In this document: in pieces, positions 7,010 through 15,000 of the stretch | How positions within the stretch are numbered: the first letter of the stretch is position 1 | Layout: each line of letters starts with the position of its first letter | DNA from: DASWIG01 sp965371445 | GTDB taxonomy: Bacteria; Acidobacteriota; Thermoanaerobaculia; Multivoradales; J023 | NCBI GenBank assembly: GCA_965371445.1 | Contig: CBDUYN010000187.1 | Location: forward strand, 1 to 19,866 | Reading direction: 5' to 3' | Length of the DNA: 19,866 nucleotides | The notes under the pieces: model-generated | Database searches by the model: none | The model's input: only the letters and a program-made list of their open reading frames with translations | Told to the model about the DNA's origin: nothing | Program-made: the position numbers and the translations under genes

Positions 7010-7225
7010 ATGGCCGACTGAGGAACCTCTACAAGCATCCAGCAGATCCTCTCGGATCGTCTTCCGGAGGAGATCGGGACGGAACGCGACTTCGAGGACT
7101 GGTTTGGGCCTTTGATGGCTCGCGTCTCGATAGCGGCACTGCAGGTCCAAGACGACGTCATAGCAGCTCTCGATGCTGCACGACAGAGGATCCGCGAGCA
7201 GGAAGGGTGTGTCCGTGAGGTCTGG
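7010..7225 (+). pseudogene. Decayed N-terminal copy of the RelA/SpoT gene (first ~72 codons)
   Basis: This stretch is collinear and in frame with the first 216 nt of the intact gene at 9783, at about 85% nucleotide identity. Codon 4 is TGA here instead of TCA, a nonsense mutation. Homology ends at about 7225, before the nucleotidyltransferase region, where the sequence changes to the mazF-side flank. There are no indels, so it is a truncated, inactivated relative rather than a recent exact duplicate of the coding part. Confidence 0.85.
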
Positions 7226-7307
7226 CCACCACCCGGTGCCCGCGGCCCACGGCCGAGCTCTTCCTGCGTAGCTTTCCTCCCGGCGAGCTTTGCGGCGAGC
7301 ATCCGCG

Positions 7308-7330
7308 GGCGGCAGGCTCAACCTGCCGCC
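7308..7330 (-). terminator. Possible terminator hairpin downstream of mazF
   Basis: A perfect 9-bp stem GGCGGCAGG / CCTGCCGCC with a 5-nt loop lies 22 bp beyond the mazF stop. There is no T-run, so termination efficiency is uncertain. Confidence 0.4.
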
Positions 7331-7351
7331 TTCCTCAACTCTCTACGAACG

Positions 7352-7711
7352 TCAAAGCCGCATCAGGAGGCGGAGCTTCTCCTCGACCGTCTGCAGTATG
7401 GCCTCCGACACGCTACCCAGACGACGTTTCAATCGGCGGATGGAAAGCGATCGGACGTCCTCACACTTGACGTAGCTCTGCGTCGCGAGCCCACCTTCAC
7501 CCTCCGGCACCGGGACATGAGACCGGATACCCTTGTTCCGGCTGGTCAGCGGCAACAGGATCACGAGCTCCGCCGCGCTCAGATTCAAGGCGTCTTCAGA
7601 GATCACGAGGCCAGGACGAAGACCGGCTTGCTCATGCCCAACCGTCGGACCCAGGTCGACCGTCCAGATCTCTCCGCGCCGAGGCTTTGGGCGCCGAGCC
7701 TCTCCCGTCAT
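7352..7711 (-). CDS. MazF/PemK-family endoribonuclease toxin (119 aa)
   Basis: The sequence has the family hallmarks: RRGEIWTVDLGP at residues 11-22, RPGLVIS (32-38), the strand ILLPLTS (51-57) and CEDVRSL (83-89), in place of the usual DQVRT segment. MazF toxins cleave mRNA or tRNA at short motifs and are blocked by the upstream antitoxin. Length is normal and no damage is visible. Its ATG overlaps the antitoxin stop by 4 bp (ATGA, 7708-7711), so the two are translationally coupled. It sits inside a heavily rearranged stretch and ends just after the truncated RelA/SpoT copy, which suggests the pair arrived or was retained as an addiction module. Confidence 0.92.
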   Translation of the reverse strand: MTGEARRPKPRRGEIWTVDLGPTVGHEQAGLRPGLVISEDALNLSAAELVILLPLTSRNKGIRSHVPVPEGEGGLATQSYVKCEDVRSLSIRRLKRRLGSVSEAILQTVEEKLRLLMRL

Positions 7712-7965
7712 GAGTGGGGAGTCTCTTCCAAGTCGTCGCCGACGGTGGCGTCCCAGGCCTGCCGCTCCCGCAACTCCTCCTTCCAGGCCTGCGGGTCGGC
7801 TCGCAAGCTCGCGAAATCCTGGCTGAGTCCCTTGAGGAAACGCTGACGCCGGTACTCCTCGATCGCCGCCGCCAGGATGTCGGCCATGGCCTCGCCGGTC
7901 TCTCGCGCCATCTTCTTCAAGGACTGATGGGTCTGTTTATGAATGCGAACCGTCATCGTGGGCAT
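7708..7965 (-). CDS. Ribbon-helix-helix antitoxin partner of MazF (85 aa)
   Basis: The N-terminus (MPTMTVRIHKQTHQSLKKMA and the following helix to about residue 43) has the beta-alpha-alpha pattern of ribbon-helix-helix repressors. The C-terminal half (about 44-85, with two tryptophans and many acidic residues) is the usual toxin-wrapping tail. ATG 7965 has GAGGAGA about 7 nt upstream. It should neutralise the toxin and repress its own promoter, where an 8-bp palindrome TGTCGACA (7983-7990) lies between the -10 and the start codon. A second in-frame ATG at 7956 is possible. Confidence 0.88.
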   Translation of the reverse strand: MPTMTVRIHKQTHQSLKKMARETGEAMADILAAAIEEYRRQRFLKGLSQDFASLRADPQAWKEELRERQAWDATVGDDLEETPHS

Positions 7966-7982
7966 CGGGGTGTCTCCTCAAG

Positions 7983-8023
7983 TGTCGACATAAGAGTCTA
8001 CACTGCTGTGCCCAGAATGGCAA
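7983..8023 (-). promoter_or_regulatory. mazEF promoter and likely operator
   Basis: On the minus strand TTGCCA (8018-8023), a 17-bp spacer and TAGACT (7995-8000) form a good sigma-70-type promoter. Immediately downstream is the palindrome TGTCGACA (7983-7990), a natural site for autoregulation by the antitoxin. The core GTCGACA also occurs in the palindromes upstream of the RelA/SpoT gene. Confidence 0.55.
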
Positions 8024-8026
8024 ACC

Positions 8027-8221
8027 TCACTCCCGCCGAAGACGGCCCCAGAGCCAAAGAGGGTCAAGATGGGCGGCGGCCAGCGCTTCGACCTGGCGCT
8101 CGTTGGTGCCGGTCATGATCAGGAAGTGGTCGGTGAAGTCGCTCACCTCGGCGAGGTAGAGGACCCTCAGGTCCTCCACCGACTCCCGCTTCCACGGGAA
8201 GGGATGGGGTGGCAAGGCCAA
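8027..8221 (-). pseudogene. rsfS: Fragment of ribosomal silencing factor RsfS (Iojap family)
   Basis: The frame contains VEDLRVLYLAEVSDFTDHFL followed by IMTGTNERQVEALA. This matches the core of RsfS, which binds ribosomal protein L14 (uL14) and blocks subunit joining. Both ends are wrong: about 14 unrelated residues replace the N-terminus, and after about residue 48 the sequence turns into HLDPLWLWGRLRRE and stops. RsfS is normally about 110-130 aa. This is a housekeeping-gene scrap carried into the island, so an intact copy is presumably elsewhere. Confidence 0.7.
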
Positions 8222-8296
8222 GGGACACAGGACGTCCCACGTGCCGAGGACGCCTCCTCAGGCAGGGGACGTCCCACCTGCCACACCTTGGCCTTG
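8214..8296. repeat. Inverted-repeat structure with nested repeats
   Basis: CAAGGCCAAGG (8214-8224) pairs with CCTTGGCCTTG (8286-8296). Inside are two direct copies of GGACGTCCCAC-TGCC and a second imperfect stem around GGGACGTCCC. It lies upstream of the sigma-54 pseudogene, in a stretch (8222-8446) with no gene. It could be a structured RNA or a small palindromic element. Confidence 0.4.
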
Positions 8297-8414
8297 TCTT
8301 CGGTCCCGGCCTTGGCAGCCGGCCTTCCGGCCTGCGGGAAGTACCAGGCACCTCGGGCGGAAGTGGCGAGCACAACCTGCGGGCTGGGGCGAAGAGTGCC
8401 GGAGTGGCTGGTAC

Positions 8415-8446
8415 CAGGAGGAGGTACAGCCCCAGGAGGAGGTACA
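8415..8446 (+). promoter_or_regulatory. Duplicated ribosome binding site of the CARF/sigma-54 gene
   Basis: CAGGAGGAGGTACA occurs twice, at 8415-8428 and 8433-8446, the second copy ending directly at the ATG of 8447. The AGGAGGAGG core is an excellent Shine-Dalgarno sequence and settles the start; the upstream in-frame extension to 8069 is not needed. Confidence 0.6.
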
Positions 8447-9475
8447 ATGTCGGACGTGACTGCAATCCTCCTGGCCTGGCTGGGCAAGACCGACCTCGAC
8501 GCTTGCCGCGACGCGCCCGTCGTGGGTGTCGGACCCATTGCCAGAGCTCTCGAATCCCGTCGTTTCCGACGCGTCGTCCTGCTCAACAACTACCCGAAGA
8601 AGGAGGGCGACGAGTATCGCGACTGGCTCGCCGCGCGGACGTCCATCGTCCCCACCCTCCGGCACTGCTCCTTCAAGAACCCGACCGACTACGTCGCCAT
8701 CTATCGCCACGCCAGCGCCGCTGCCGCGGAAATCGCCGCCGCGGAAATCGCCGCCGAAGGACGGCCCCTCGTCTTTCACCTCAGCCCCGGCACGTCGGCC
8801 ATGACGGCGGTCTGGATCCTCCTCGCCAAGACGCGCTATCGCGAATGCTCGGAGCTCATCCAGTCGTCACGCGAAAGCGGCGTCGAGACCGTCGACGTCC
8901 CTTTCGACGTCTACGCCGAATTCGCGCCGGACCTTCTTCGCCGCTCCGACGACGAGCTCCTCCGGCTCACCCAGGGCCTGGCGCCGGAAGCCCCCGAGTT
9001 CGAAGCCATCGTCCACCGCTGCGACGCCATGAAGTTCGCCGTCGCCATCGCCCGGCGGCTGGCGCCCCGGGAGCTCCCGGTCCTCGTCCAGGGCGAGTCG
9101 GGGACCGGCAAGGAGCTTTTTGCCCGCGCCGTCCACAAGGCCAGCCGGCGCGCCGAGAAGCCCTTTGTCGCCGTCAACTGTGGGGCCATCCCCACCGAGC
9201 TGGTCGACTCCGAGCTCTTCGGGCACAAGAAGGGCGCCTTCACCGGCGCGGTGAGCGACCGACAAGGCGTCTTCGAGGAGGCACACGGCGGGACGCTCTT
9301 CCTCGACGAGGTCGGTGAGCTCACGAGATCCGCCCAGGTGCGTCTGCTGCGCGTTCTCCAGGAAGGGAAGATCCGCCGCGTCGGCGACAGCCGCGAGCGC
9401 GCGGTCGACGTCAACCTGCTCGTCGACCACCTCCTCGACGAGATCCACCGCCAGGCAGCCGAGAGTCAGCCCGGC
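8447..9475 (+). pseudogene. CARF-like/RtcR-type sigma-54 activator with internal deletion
   Basis: Residues 1-165 form a Rossmann-like sensor with FHLSPGTSAM (about 110-119), the pattern of CARF-type nucleotide sensors as in RtcR. Then comes a sigma-54 AAA+ domain with Walker A GESGTGKE (216-223), GAFTGA (263-268, the sigma-54 contact loop) and Walker B TLFLDE (283-288). At about residue 322 the chain jumps from RAVDVN directly to LLVDHLLDEIHRQAAESQPG, which normally follows tens of residues later. Sensor I and the arginine-finger region are therefore missing. At 9476 the frame enters the 134-bp repeat, so the remaining domain and DNA-binding HTH are lost. It cannot be a functional activator. 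The open frame continues to 9880 only by chance. Confidence 0.75.
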
Positions 9476-9609
9476 AAGGAGGGCTGCCCGGGCCGAGCTG
9501 CCGCGACCAGCTCGAGGTTCCAGAAGAAGTGGGAGACGAAGCTGGTCTGGTCGCCCGCTTCCCCGCCTGCGCGAGCTCACCGAACGCCTTCGAGCTCGAC
9601 GTCCCCACC
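9476..9609. repeat. 134-bp perfect direct repeat, copy 2
   Basis: Identical by eye to 6499-6632. Here it is followed directly by the leader block of the RelA/SpoT operon, lacking the 218 bp that separate the two blocks in copy 1. No separate gene is seen between 9476 and 9782. Confidence 0.9.
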
Positions 9610-9670
9610 AGACCGCAGGTCTGGCGACTGGCCCCACTGGCGGCTCTTGGTCGCAATCGGTCGCCGTCAC

Positions 9671-9767
9671 GATCCGCCGACGGATCAGCTACACATTTCA
9701 GGCGGACACAAGTCCGCCCCGTCGCCGCAGTTGCGGCGTCGACAAATTTGTCGTCGACAAATTTGTC
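9671..9767 (+). promoter_or_regulatory. Four-palindrome leader/operator of the RelA/SpoT operon
   Basis: Consecutive inverted repeats are GATCCG-CCGA-CGGATC (9671-9686), GGCGGAC-ACAA-GTCCGCC (9701-9718), CGCCGCA-GT-TGCGGCG (9723-9738) and GTCGACAAATTTGTC repeated twice (9738-9752 and 9753-9767). The last is a direct repeat of a palindromic unit, whereas the copy at 6980 has one unit. These could be protein-binding operators, or hairpins of an RNA if transcription begins further upstream. Confidence 0.6.
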
Positions 9768-9776
9768 GGCTAAGAT
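9748..9776 (+). promoter_or_regulatory. Candidate promoter giving a leaderless transcript
   Basis: TTGTCG (9748-9753), a 17-bp spacer and TAAGAT (9771-9776) match sigma-70 elements at four of six positions each. The -10 ends 6 nt before the ATG at 9783 and there is no Shine-Dalgarno sequence, the geometry of leaderless genes. The -35 lies inside the tandem palindrome, so a bound repressor would block it. Confidence 0.4.
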
Positions 9777-9782
9777 CCAGGC

Positions 9783-10574
9783 ATGGCCGACTCAGGAACC
9801 TCTACAACCATCCAGCAGATCCTCTCGGATCGTCTTCCGGAGGAGATCGGGGCGGAACGCGACTTCGAGCGCTGGTTTGAACCGTTGAAGAATCGCGTCT
9901 CGATAGCTGCACAGAGGGTCCACTACGACGTCAAAGCAGCTCTCGACACCGCACGGGAGCGGATCCGCGAGCGGGAGGAGGGTGACCGTGACGTCTGGTT
10001 CGTGACCGGAACCGACGGGAAGTCCCTGATGAAGTCGGTGGCAAGCGTCCGTTCCAAGCTGGGCCGGGAGCTCCGCGAGCGTGAGGCCAAGCGTCGGCTG
10101 CCTGACGGGCGCATGTCCCGCGACCAGATCGAGAAGCTTCTCCTCTCGTTCCGGGACCTGGGACGCTTCCGAGTCGTCTGCGATCTCTCACTCGATGTGG
10201 CGGAGGCGAGGGAGGTGCTGTTCCCGCGGTCGGAGAAGGCTCTTCTGGACCGCTATCCGCTCTTGGACGAGATCAAGGACTTCAGCTACGACCTCGTGCT
10301 ACGCCAGCTTGCCCGGGGCCATCGTGCGCTGCAGTTCACTGTCGAGGTGGAAGAAGACGGGCCGGTCCGCGTCGAGATCCAGCTCATGACACTCCTCCAG
10401 AACGCCTGGGATCACCGGAACCATCCGCTCTACGAGTGGGAGCGTGAAGACGGCTCTCTGCCCGTCCCGCTCCTGGTCAACGACATCGCCCTCGCCGAGA
10501 CCTTGCACCTGGTCGATCAACAAGCGTCGCTCAATTGGCGGGAGTTCCTCAAGATCAGGAAGAAGTCGAGATGA
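9783..10574 (+). CDS. RelA/SpoT-type nucleotidyltransferase (263 aa), first gene of a three-gene operon
   Basis: The core resembles alarmone synthetase domains: KSVASVRSKL (residues 84-93, basic donor-binding region), FRDLGRFRVVCDLSLDV (123-139) and VRVEIQLMTLLQNAW (195-209, with the catalytic Glu198). There is no hydrolase, TGS or ACT domain, so it is a small synthetase-like enzyme with an extra helical N-terminus of about 75 residues. Such enzymes transfer pyrophosphate from ATP to GDP/GTP, or in toxic relatives to ATP/ADP or the tRNA 3' end. Two usual residues differ: the G-loop tyrosine is His180 (GHRALQ for GYRSLH) and QIRT reads QLMT, which suggests an altered acceptor or reduced activity. 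Its stop overlaps the next ATG (ATGA). It probably acts as the effector of the operon. Confidence 0.75.
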   Translation: MADSGTSTTIQQILSDRLPEEIGAERDFERWFEPLKNRVSIAAQRVHYDVKAALDTARERIREREEGDRDVWFVTGTDGKSLMKSVASVRSKLGRELREREAKRRLPDGRMSRDQIEKLLLSFRDLGRFRVVCDLSLDVAEAREVLFPRSEKALLDRYPLLDEIKDFSYDLVLRQLARGHRALQFTVEVEEDGPVRVEIQLMTLLQNAWDHRNHPLYEWEREDGSLPVPLLVNDIALAETLHLVDQQASLNWREFLKIRKKSR

Positions 10575-12058
10575 CCGCGCTCTACGTGACCTACACCCTG
10601 GAGTCGTCGGCCGGTGACCGCGCTCTGGCGATCCACCTGCAGCAGCCGGAGGGCGAGAGAGCTCCGCCCCATGACCACCTCCGCGAGCTTCACCGCGCCA
10701 TGGGTACCTGGAATGCTGCCCACCCCGACGTCTTCGTCCATTCGGACCTCGGCGAGGCCCCTGGAGCCGGTGCGATACAACGTGGGATTGCGGATTACCG
10801 CTACGCCGGGGGTGCGGTCAACGGCGGCCGTCTCGAGCGTCATTTGGACATGGTCCTGGAGACCGGACGTATCCACACGTTCGGTCTGCGTCCGGGGGCT
10901 CTGGTCGACGGACAGGACCTGGTAGGACGACAGGACACCCTCGCGGAGCTCCGAGAGAAGCTTCGCCACGGCTCAGTCCACCTCAAGGCACCCCGCCGGT
11001 ATGGCAAGACGAGTGTCCTCCGTCACCTGAAAAAGACGCTCTCTGAAGAGGGAGAGGCCTGTCTCTACGTCGACGTCTCGCCGGGCTCTTCCGCGTCGTG
11101 GTTCCTGGTGACCTTGGTCCGGGAAGCCATGGAGGTTCCGCTTTGTCGCCCGGCGCTCCAGTCTCTGTCGGAGCTCGCCGATTGGCCGGAGCCGGACGCT
11201 GAGCCCATACAGCGGAGCCTCGCCGGCCGACGCCTCGAAAAGCTCCTGAGGCCCAACGTGCGGAACACGGGGCAGCGGCTCCTGGACGCCCTGGGCAGGG
11301 TCGGCACGATCGTGCTCGTGGACGAGTTCAGCGTCTTCCTCAGGCGGTTCCTCGACCAAGGCCCGGAAGAGAGGGAGGAGATGAGGATGATCTCCGAGAT
11401 CCTGGCCCGGTCGAGGCGGGCGCCACAACCGACCCGCCAGGTGCTGGCCGGAAGCGCCGGATTGAGCAGTTTCCTCTTCTTCCACCATCTCGCCGACCCG
11501 TTCGCCGATCTTGAAGGCGTTTCTCTTGAGCCTCTCGCAACGCAGGATGCCGCCGTCCTGACGGAAGAGCTCTTCTACGGCGCTCGCCAAGTTCCATCGC
11601 CTGGGGTCGTCGAACAGGTTCTCTCAGAGGTCGGTGCACCGATTCCGTTCTTCCTCCACGTCCTCGTCGACGCTACGTGCCAGAAGAGCGACGAAGTCGG
11701 CCGGCTCGACGCCGACGTGGTTCGGCGCGCCTATCGCGAGGGGCTCCTAGGCTCGGGTGGCAACACGTACTTCCGAGACTACAGGCTGGATCACCAGCCC
11801 TATCCGCCAGGCTTGCGAAGGGCGGCAGGAGCGCTGCTGAAGGAGCTGGCCGGAGAGCCGGGCGGGATCCCTACCCCACGACTCCGCGAAATTTTTAAGA
11901 AAGTCGGGGCTGAGCCTGAGAGCTTCGAACCTCTCCTGAGTTGTTTGCAGGAGGATTACGACCTCACTGAACACGACGAACGTTGGACGATGCGTCCGAA
12001 AGTTCTCCGGGACCGCTGGTCGCAACGAGAACCCTGGTTGACCGGGGAGGAGCTCTGA
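10571..12058 (+). CDS. Arch_ATPase/ORC-like AAA ATPase (495 aa), second gene of the operon
   Basis: ATG 10571 overlaps the previous stop by 4 bp; the TTG extension to 10535 is unlikely. About 110 N-terminal residues of unknown fold precede LVGRQDTLAELREKL (117-131), Walker A APRRYGKTS (140-148), Walker B IVLVDEF (247-253) and LAGSAGL (292-298). This is the layout of the Arch_ATPase/STAND group. The C-terminus (about 400-495) looks like a winged helix that would contact DNA or a partner. No nuclease motif is visible. In this context it is likely a regulator or activator linking the large ATPase to the RelA/SpoT protein, but this is inference. Coding quality is uniform and no damage is seen. 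Confidence 0.8.
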   Translation: MTALYVTYTLESSAGDRALAIHLQQPEGERAPPHDHLRELHRAMGTWNAAHPDVFVHSDLGEAPGAGAIQRGIADYRYAGGAVNGGRLERHLDMVLETGRIHTFGLRPGALVDGQDLVGRQDTLAELREKLRHGSVHLKAPRRYGKTSVLRHLKKTLSEEGEACLYVDVSPGSSASWFLVTLVREAMEVPLCRPALQSLSELADWPEPDAEPIQRSLAGRRLEKLLRPNVRNTGQRLLDALGRVGTIVLVDEFSVFLRRFLDQGPEEREEMRMISEILARSRRAPQPTRQVLAGSAGLSSFLFFHHLADPFADLEGVSLEPLATQDAAVLTEELFYGARQVPSPGVVEQVLSEVGAPIPFFLHVLVDATCQKSDEVGRLDADVVRRAYREGLLGSGGNTYFRDYRLDHQPYPPGLRRAAGALLKELAGEPGGIPTPRLREIFKKVGAEPESFEPLLSCLQEDYDLTEHDERWTMRPKVLRDRWSQREPWLTGEEL

Positions 12059-12059
12059 G

Positions 12060-15000
12060 TTGCTGCTGACGTATTCCCCGTCGCGCTGTGACCCGGCTCT
12101 GCTGCGTCGGCTCACGGTCGGCGAAAGCCGGACGAGGGCCGTCGCGACCCTGGTGGACGCCGTCCGCGCTGAGCTTGGCAACGAGGTCCACCAACACCAG
12201 TTGCTCGTCGGACCGCGCGGCAGCGGTAAGACCCACGTCCTGACCCTGGTGGCAGACCGGCTGGAGTCGGATCCGGAGCTCGCGGAACGCGTCCTGCCGG
12301 TGTCCCTGGCCGAAGAGGAAGTGACGAGACATCCCGCCGACCTCGTCATCAAGATCCTCGAAAGGCTGGAGAATCGGCTCACTGGCCCAAGTCCCATGGA
12401 GGGACGCTCGCAGGCACTCGCCGTCTGCCGCGACGTCCTGGACCGGCTGCGCTCGGAAAGCGACGACGACCAAGCACTCATCCTGGCCGCGGGAACCCTG
12501 GAAGAGATCGCCGAAAGACTCGGCCGACTTCTAGTCCCCATGGTGGAGAACCTCGACTCCGTCTTCTATACCGGGTACTCCCGCGACAAGACGGATCGGG
12601 CACAGTGGGCTCTGCGCAAGATCCTGATGGAGTCGAAAGGAATGATGCTCCTGGCGTCGGCACCGAGTCTCTTTGGCGACGTAGCCGACGAGGGAGCGCC
12701 GTTCTACGATTCCTTCCGCACCCTCTCCTTGGGCGAGCTCCCTCGCGAGGAGATCCTGGATCTGATCCGCCGCCGGATCGAGGTGGAGCTTGGAAGCGGA
12801 GGTCTCGACAACGCCACCGAACGCCGCCTAAGGACACTCCTCTCGGACTTCGATCGCCGCCGCGCGCGCCTGTGGGGATTTCTGGTCATCACCGGCGGGC
12901 TGCCTCGCTTCGCTCATCTTCTCTTTGACCTTCTGGCGGAGACCGACGTGACATCGGTCGTCGGACTGCTGAATCGTTTCCTCGACACGCAAACGCCCTA
13001 CTTTCAAAGCCGGCTCGATCCGCGGATCGTGCCAAAAGCGGAGCTCGAAATCCTGGAGACCCTGGCGACCGCCGACGGGCCCCTCCTCGTCGGTGAGATC
13101 ACGTCCAGGGTCCGGGGGGCGGTGCGTGGCAACGTGAGCAACTACCTGAAGCGTCTGCGCCGACGCGGCCTTGTCCGGCAGCGGGGTCGACGACAGGAAG
13201 TCCGCTACGATCTTTCCGAGCCTCTTTTCCGGGTCTGGCGTCGTTTCCGGATCGGGCGCGGCGAACGCGAGCAAATCGAAACCTTGGCGGAGCTTGTGGC
13301 GGCAGCGTTCACTCCTGTCGAATTGCAAAAGGAATGTCGCGATCTGGCCGACCTTCCTAAGGAGGACCTGCGGCGGCAAGCTGTCGACTACGCACTCGAC
13401 GTTTCCGTTCCGCCGACAGAGATCGCGGAGCCCAGAGTTGCGTATGGTATCGGTGACTCGGAACAGACTTCCGAGGAGATTCGCCAACGCGAAGCCGAGA
13501 ATAGGCGACTCAGAAAGGAGCTGGACGAGCTATGGGATGCTCAGGCGTTAGTTAGCGTGGTCGGCGTTTTTTCCTCCGTTTCAGACAACATCTTCCGACG
13601 ATCTGTGGAGCTTAGCCGGCACGCGGAACAGGAAGGAATCCGAATAGGCATCGTCCGATTCTGTGTCGCGGCACTCGTGGACCCGACGAAGCTTTTGGAG
13701 TGGCTACCGCTCTTTGAATCGGAGTTCCCAGTGTCCCGCCGGGAGCTCCTGCGACCGATTCGGTTAGCTGTCGAGATCCTGACCGAACGCAAGGACAGGG
13801 AGCTTCCGATGGAGCCTGAGGAGATGCGACGTGCGGTCACGGAGCTTCTGGAGAAGGTTCAGACGGAGAGCCCGGCCGAGGTAGGACCGTCCGATCTGGT
13901 CAACCAGTTTCTCCAGGCCCTGAAGGAACGCCCGACAGCCGTCGCCTTGGACACATTGTGGGCTTTGCGCGTCGAGATTGAGCAACAGGAAAGCTCGGAT
14001 CCCGGCGCGATCCACGAGGTTGACAAAGTGCTGGCGGCTTGTTGCCGACGGGCCGGTGACTGGGTCCGGCGCGCTGTCCGTCAAGCCGATGCTACGACCG
14101 AGCCGGTTCACGGGTTGGCTTATCTCCTGCTGAAGGTCGAAGACGGACGTCAACTATGGCTCGACCTGAAGGAGACCTTTTTCGCCAAGATCTCCGAGGA
14201 AAAAGAGCGTAGCATCGCCTATTGCCTCGAATTTTTCCACGACGACGCGCACATTGAGTGGCTCGAAAGTCGTGTCCACCGCGAGGACGACCTCGTGGGC
14301 GCCGCCGCCCGTCGAGCGCTGTTCGTGCTCTGCCCCGGGCGTCCTCCCGATCCGGTCGGCGACGAGGAGTGGGGGTTCTCTTTAGCACCCAACTGGTGGC
14401 TTCAGCCGCATCTGAATGCGGGCTCCGTCGAAGCGGTCAACCTCATTGCTGAGAAGCTGGCGAATAGCGACGATCCGTGGGGTACTGCCTTCTTGTTGGG
14501 AGGCTTATTCGAAAATCGAATCGCGCCGGAGGTTCTCGAACGACTTCTGGATGTCACCAAGTCCCGGTTGGTCGACGAGCTGGCGGAACCAGGCAAGGGC
14601 AGCGGCAATTCTCTGTGGGGACCATTTTCCTCTTTGGCGAGAATTCATGCTCCGCCGCTGGTCAAGTGTTTCGAGAGCAGGTGTGGTACCGAATTCGAAG
14701 AACTGCTCACCCGATGGCTGTGCAAACAAGGTCCTAATAATACTGACATGAAGCGCCATTGGGAGGCCGACGCGATACGAGTTCTAGAGATGGTCGGTGG
14801 TGATGGCCTTTCCCGCGTCTCTCATTGCTATCTTCGCGACGGTCGTACCTTCTGGGCACTGCTCGAAGCCATCGAGCTCGCCGTCATGCGGCCGGACGAG
14901 CAAACCGCCGAGCTACTCTTCGAAGTGGCGATGCGTGATGACGTGGAACATTCCCCACACAACATTTCCCAAGTGACGGCAGTCGGCGCGCTGGCGACGA

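Noticed and set aside
6210..7115. A 301-aa plus-strand frame, and the overlapping 307-aa minus frame at 6398-7321
   Set aside because: They cross the orphan tail, duplicated block, palindromes and pseudogene without any family match, and their composition (runs of R/S/P) is typical of GC-rich shadow frames.
8069..9880. A single 603-aa open frame
   Set aside because: The real start is ATG 8447 behind AGGAGGAGG. After 9475 the frame runs into a repeated non-coding block, so both ends are chance extension.
10535..10570. Upstream TTG start for the second operon gene
   Set aside because: ATG 10571 with the ATGA overlap is the usual coupled arrangement, and the extension only overlaps the RelA/SpoT coding end.
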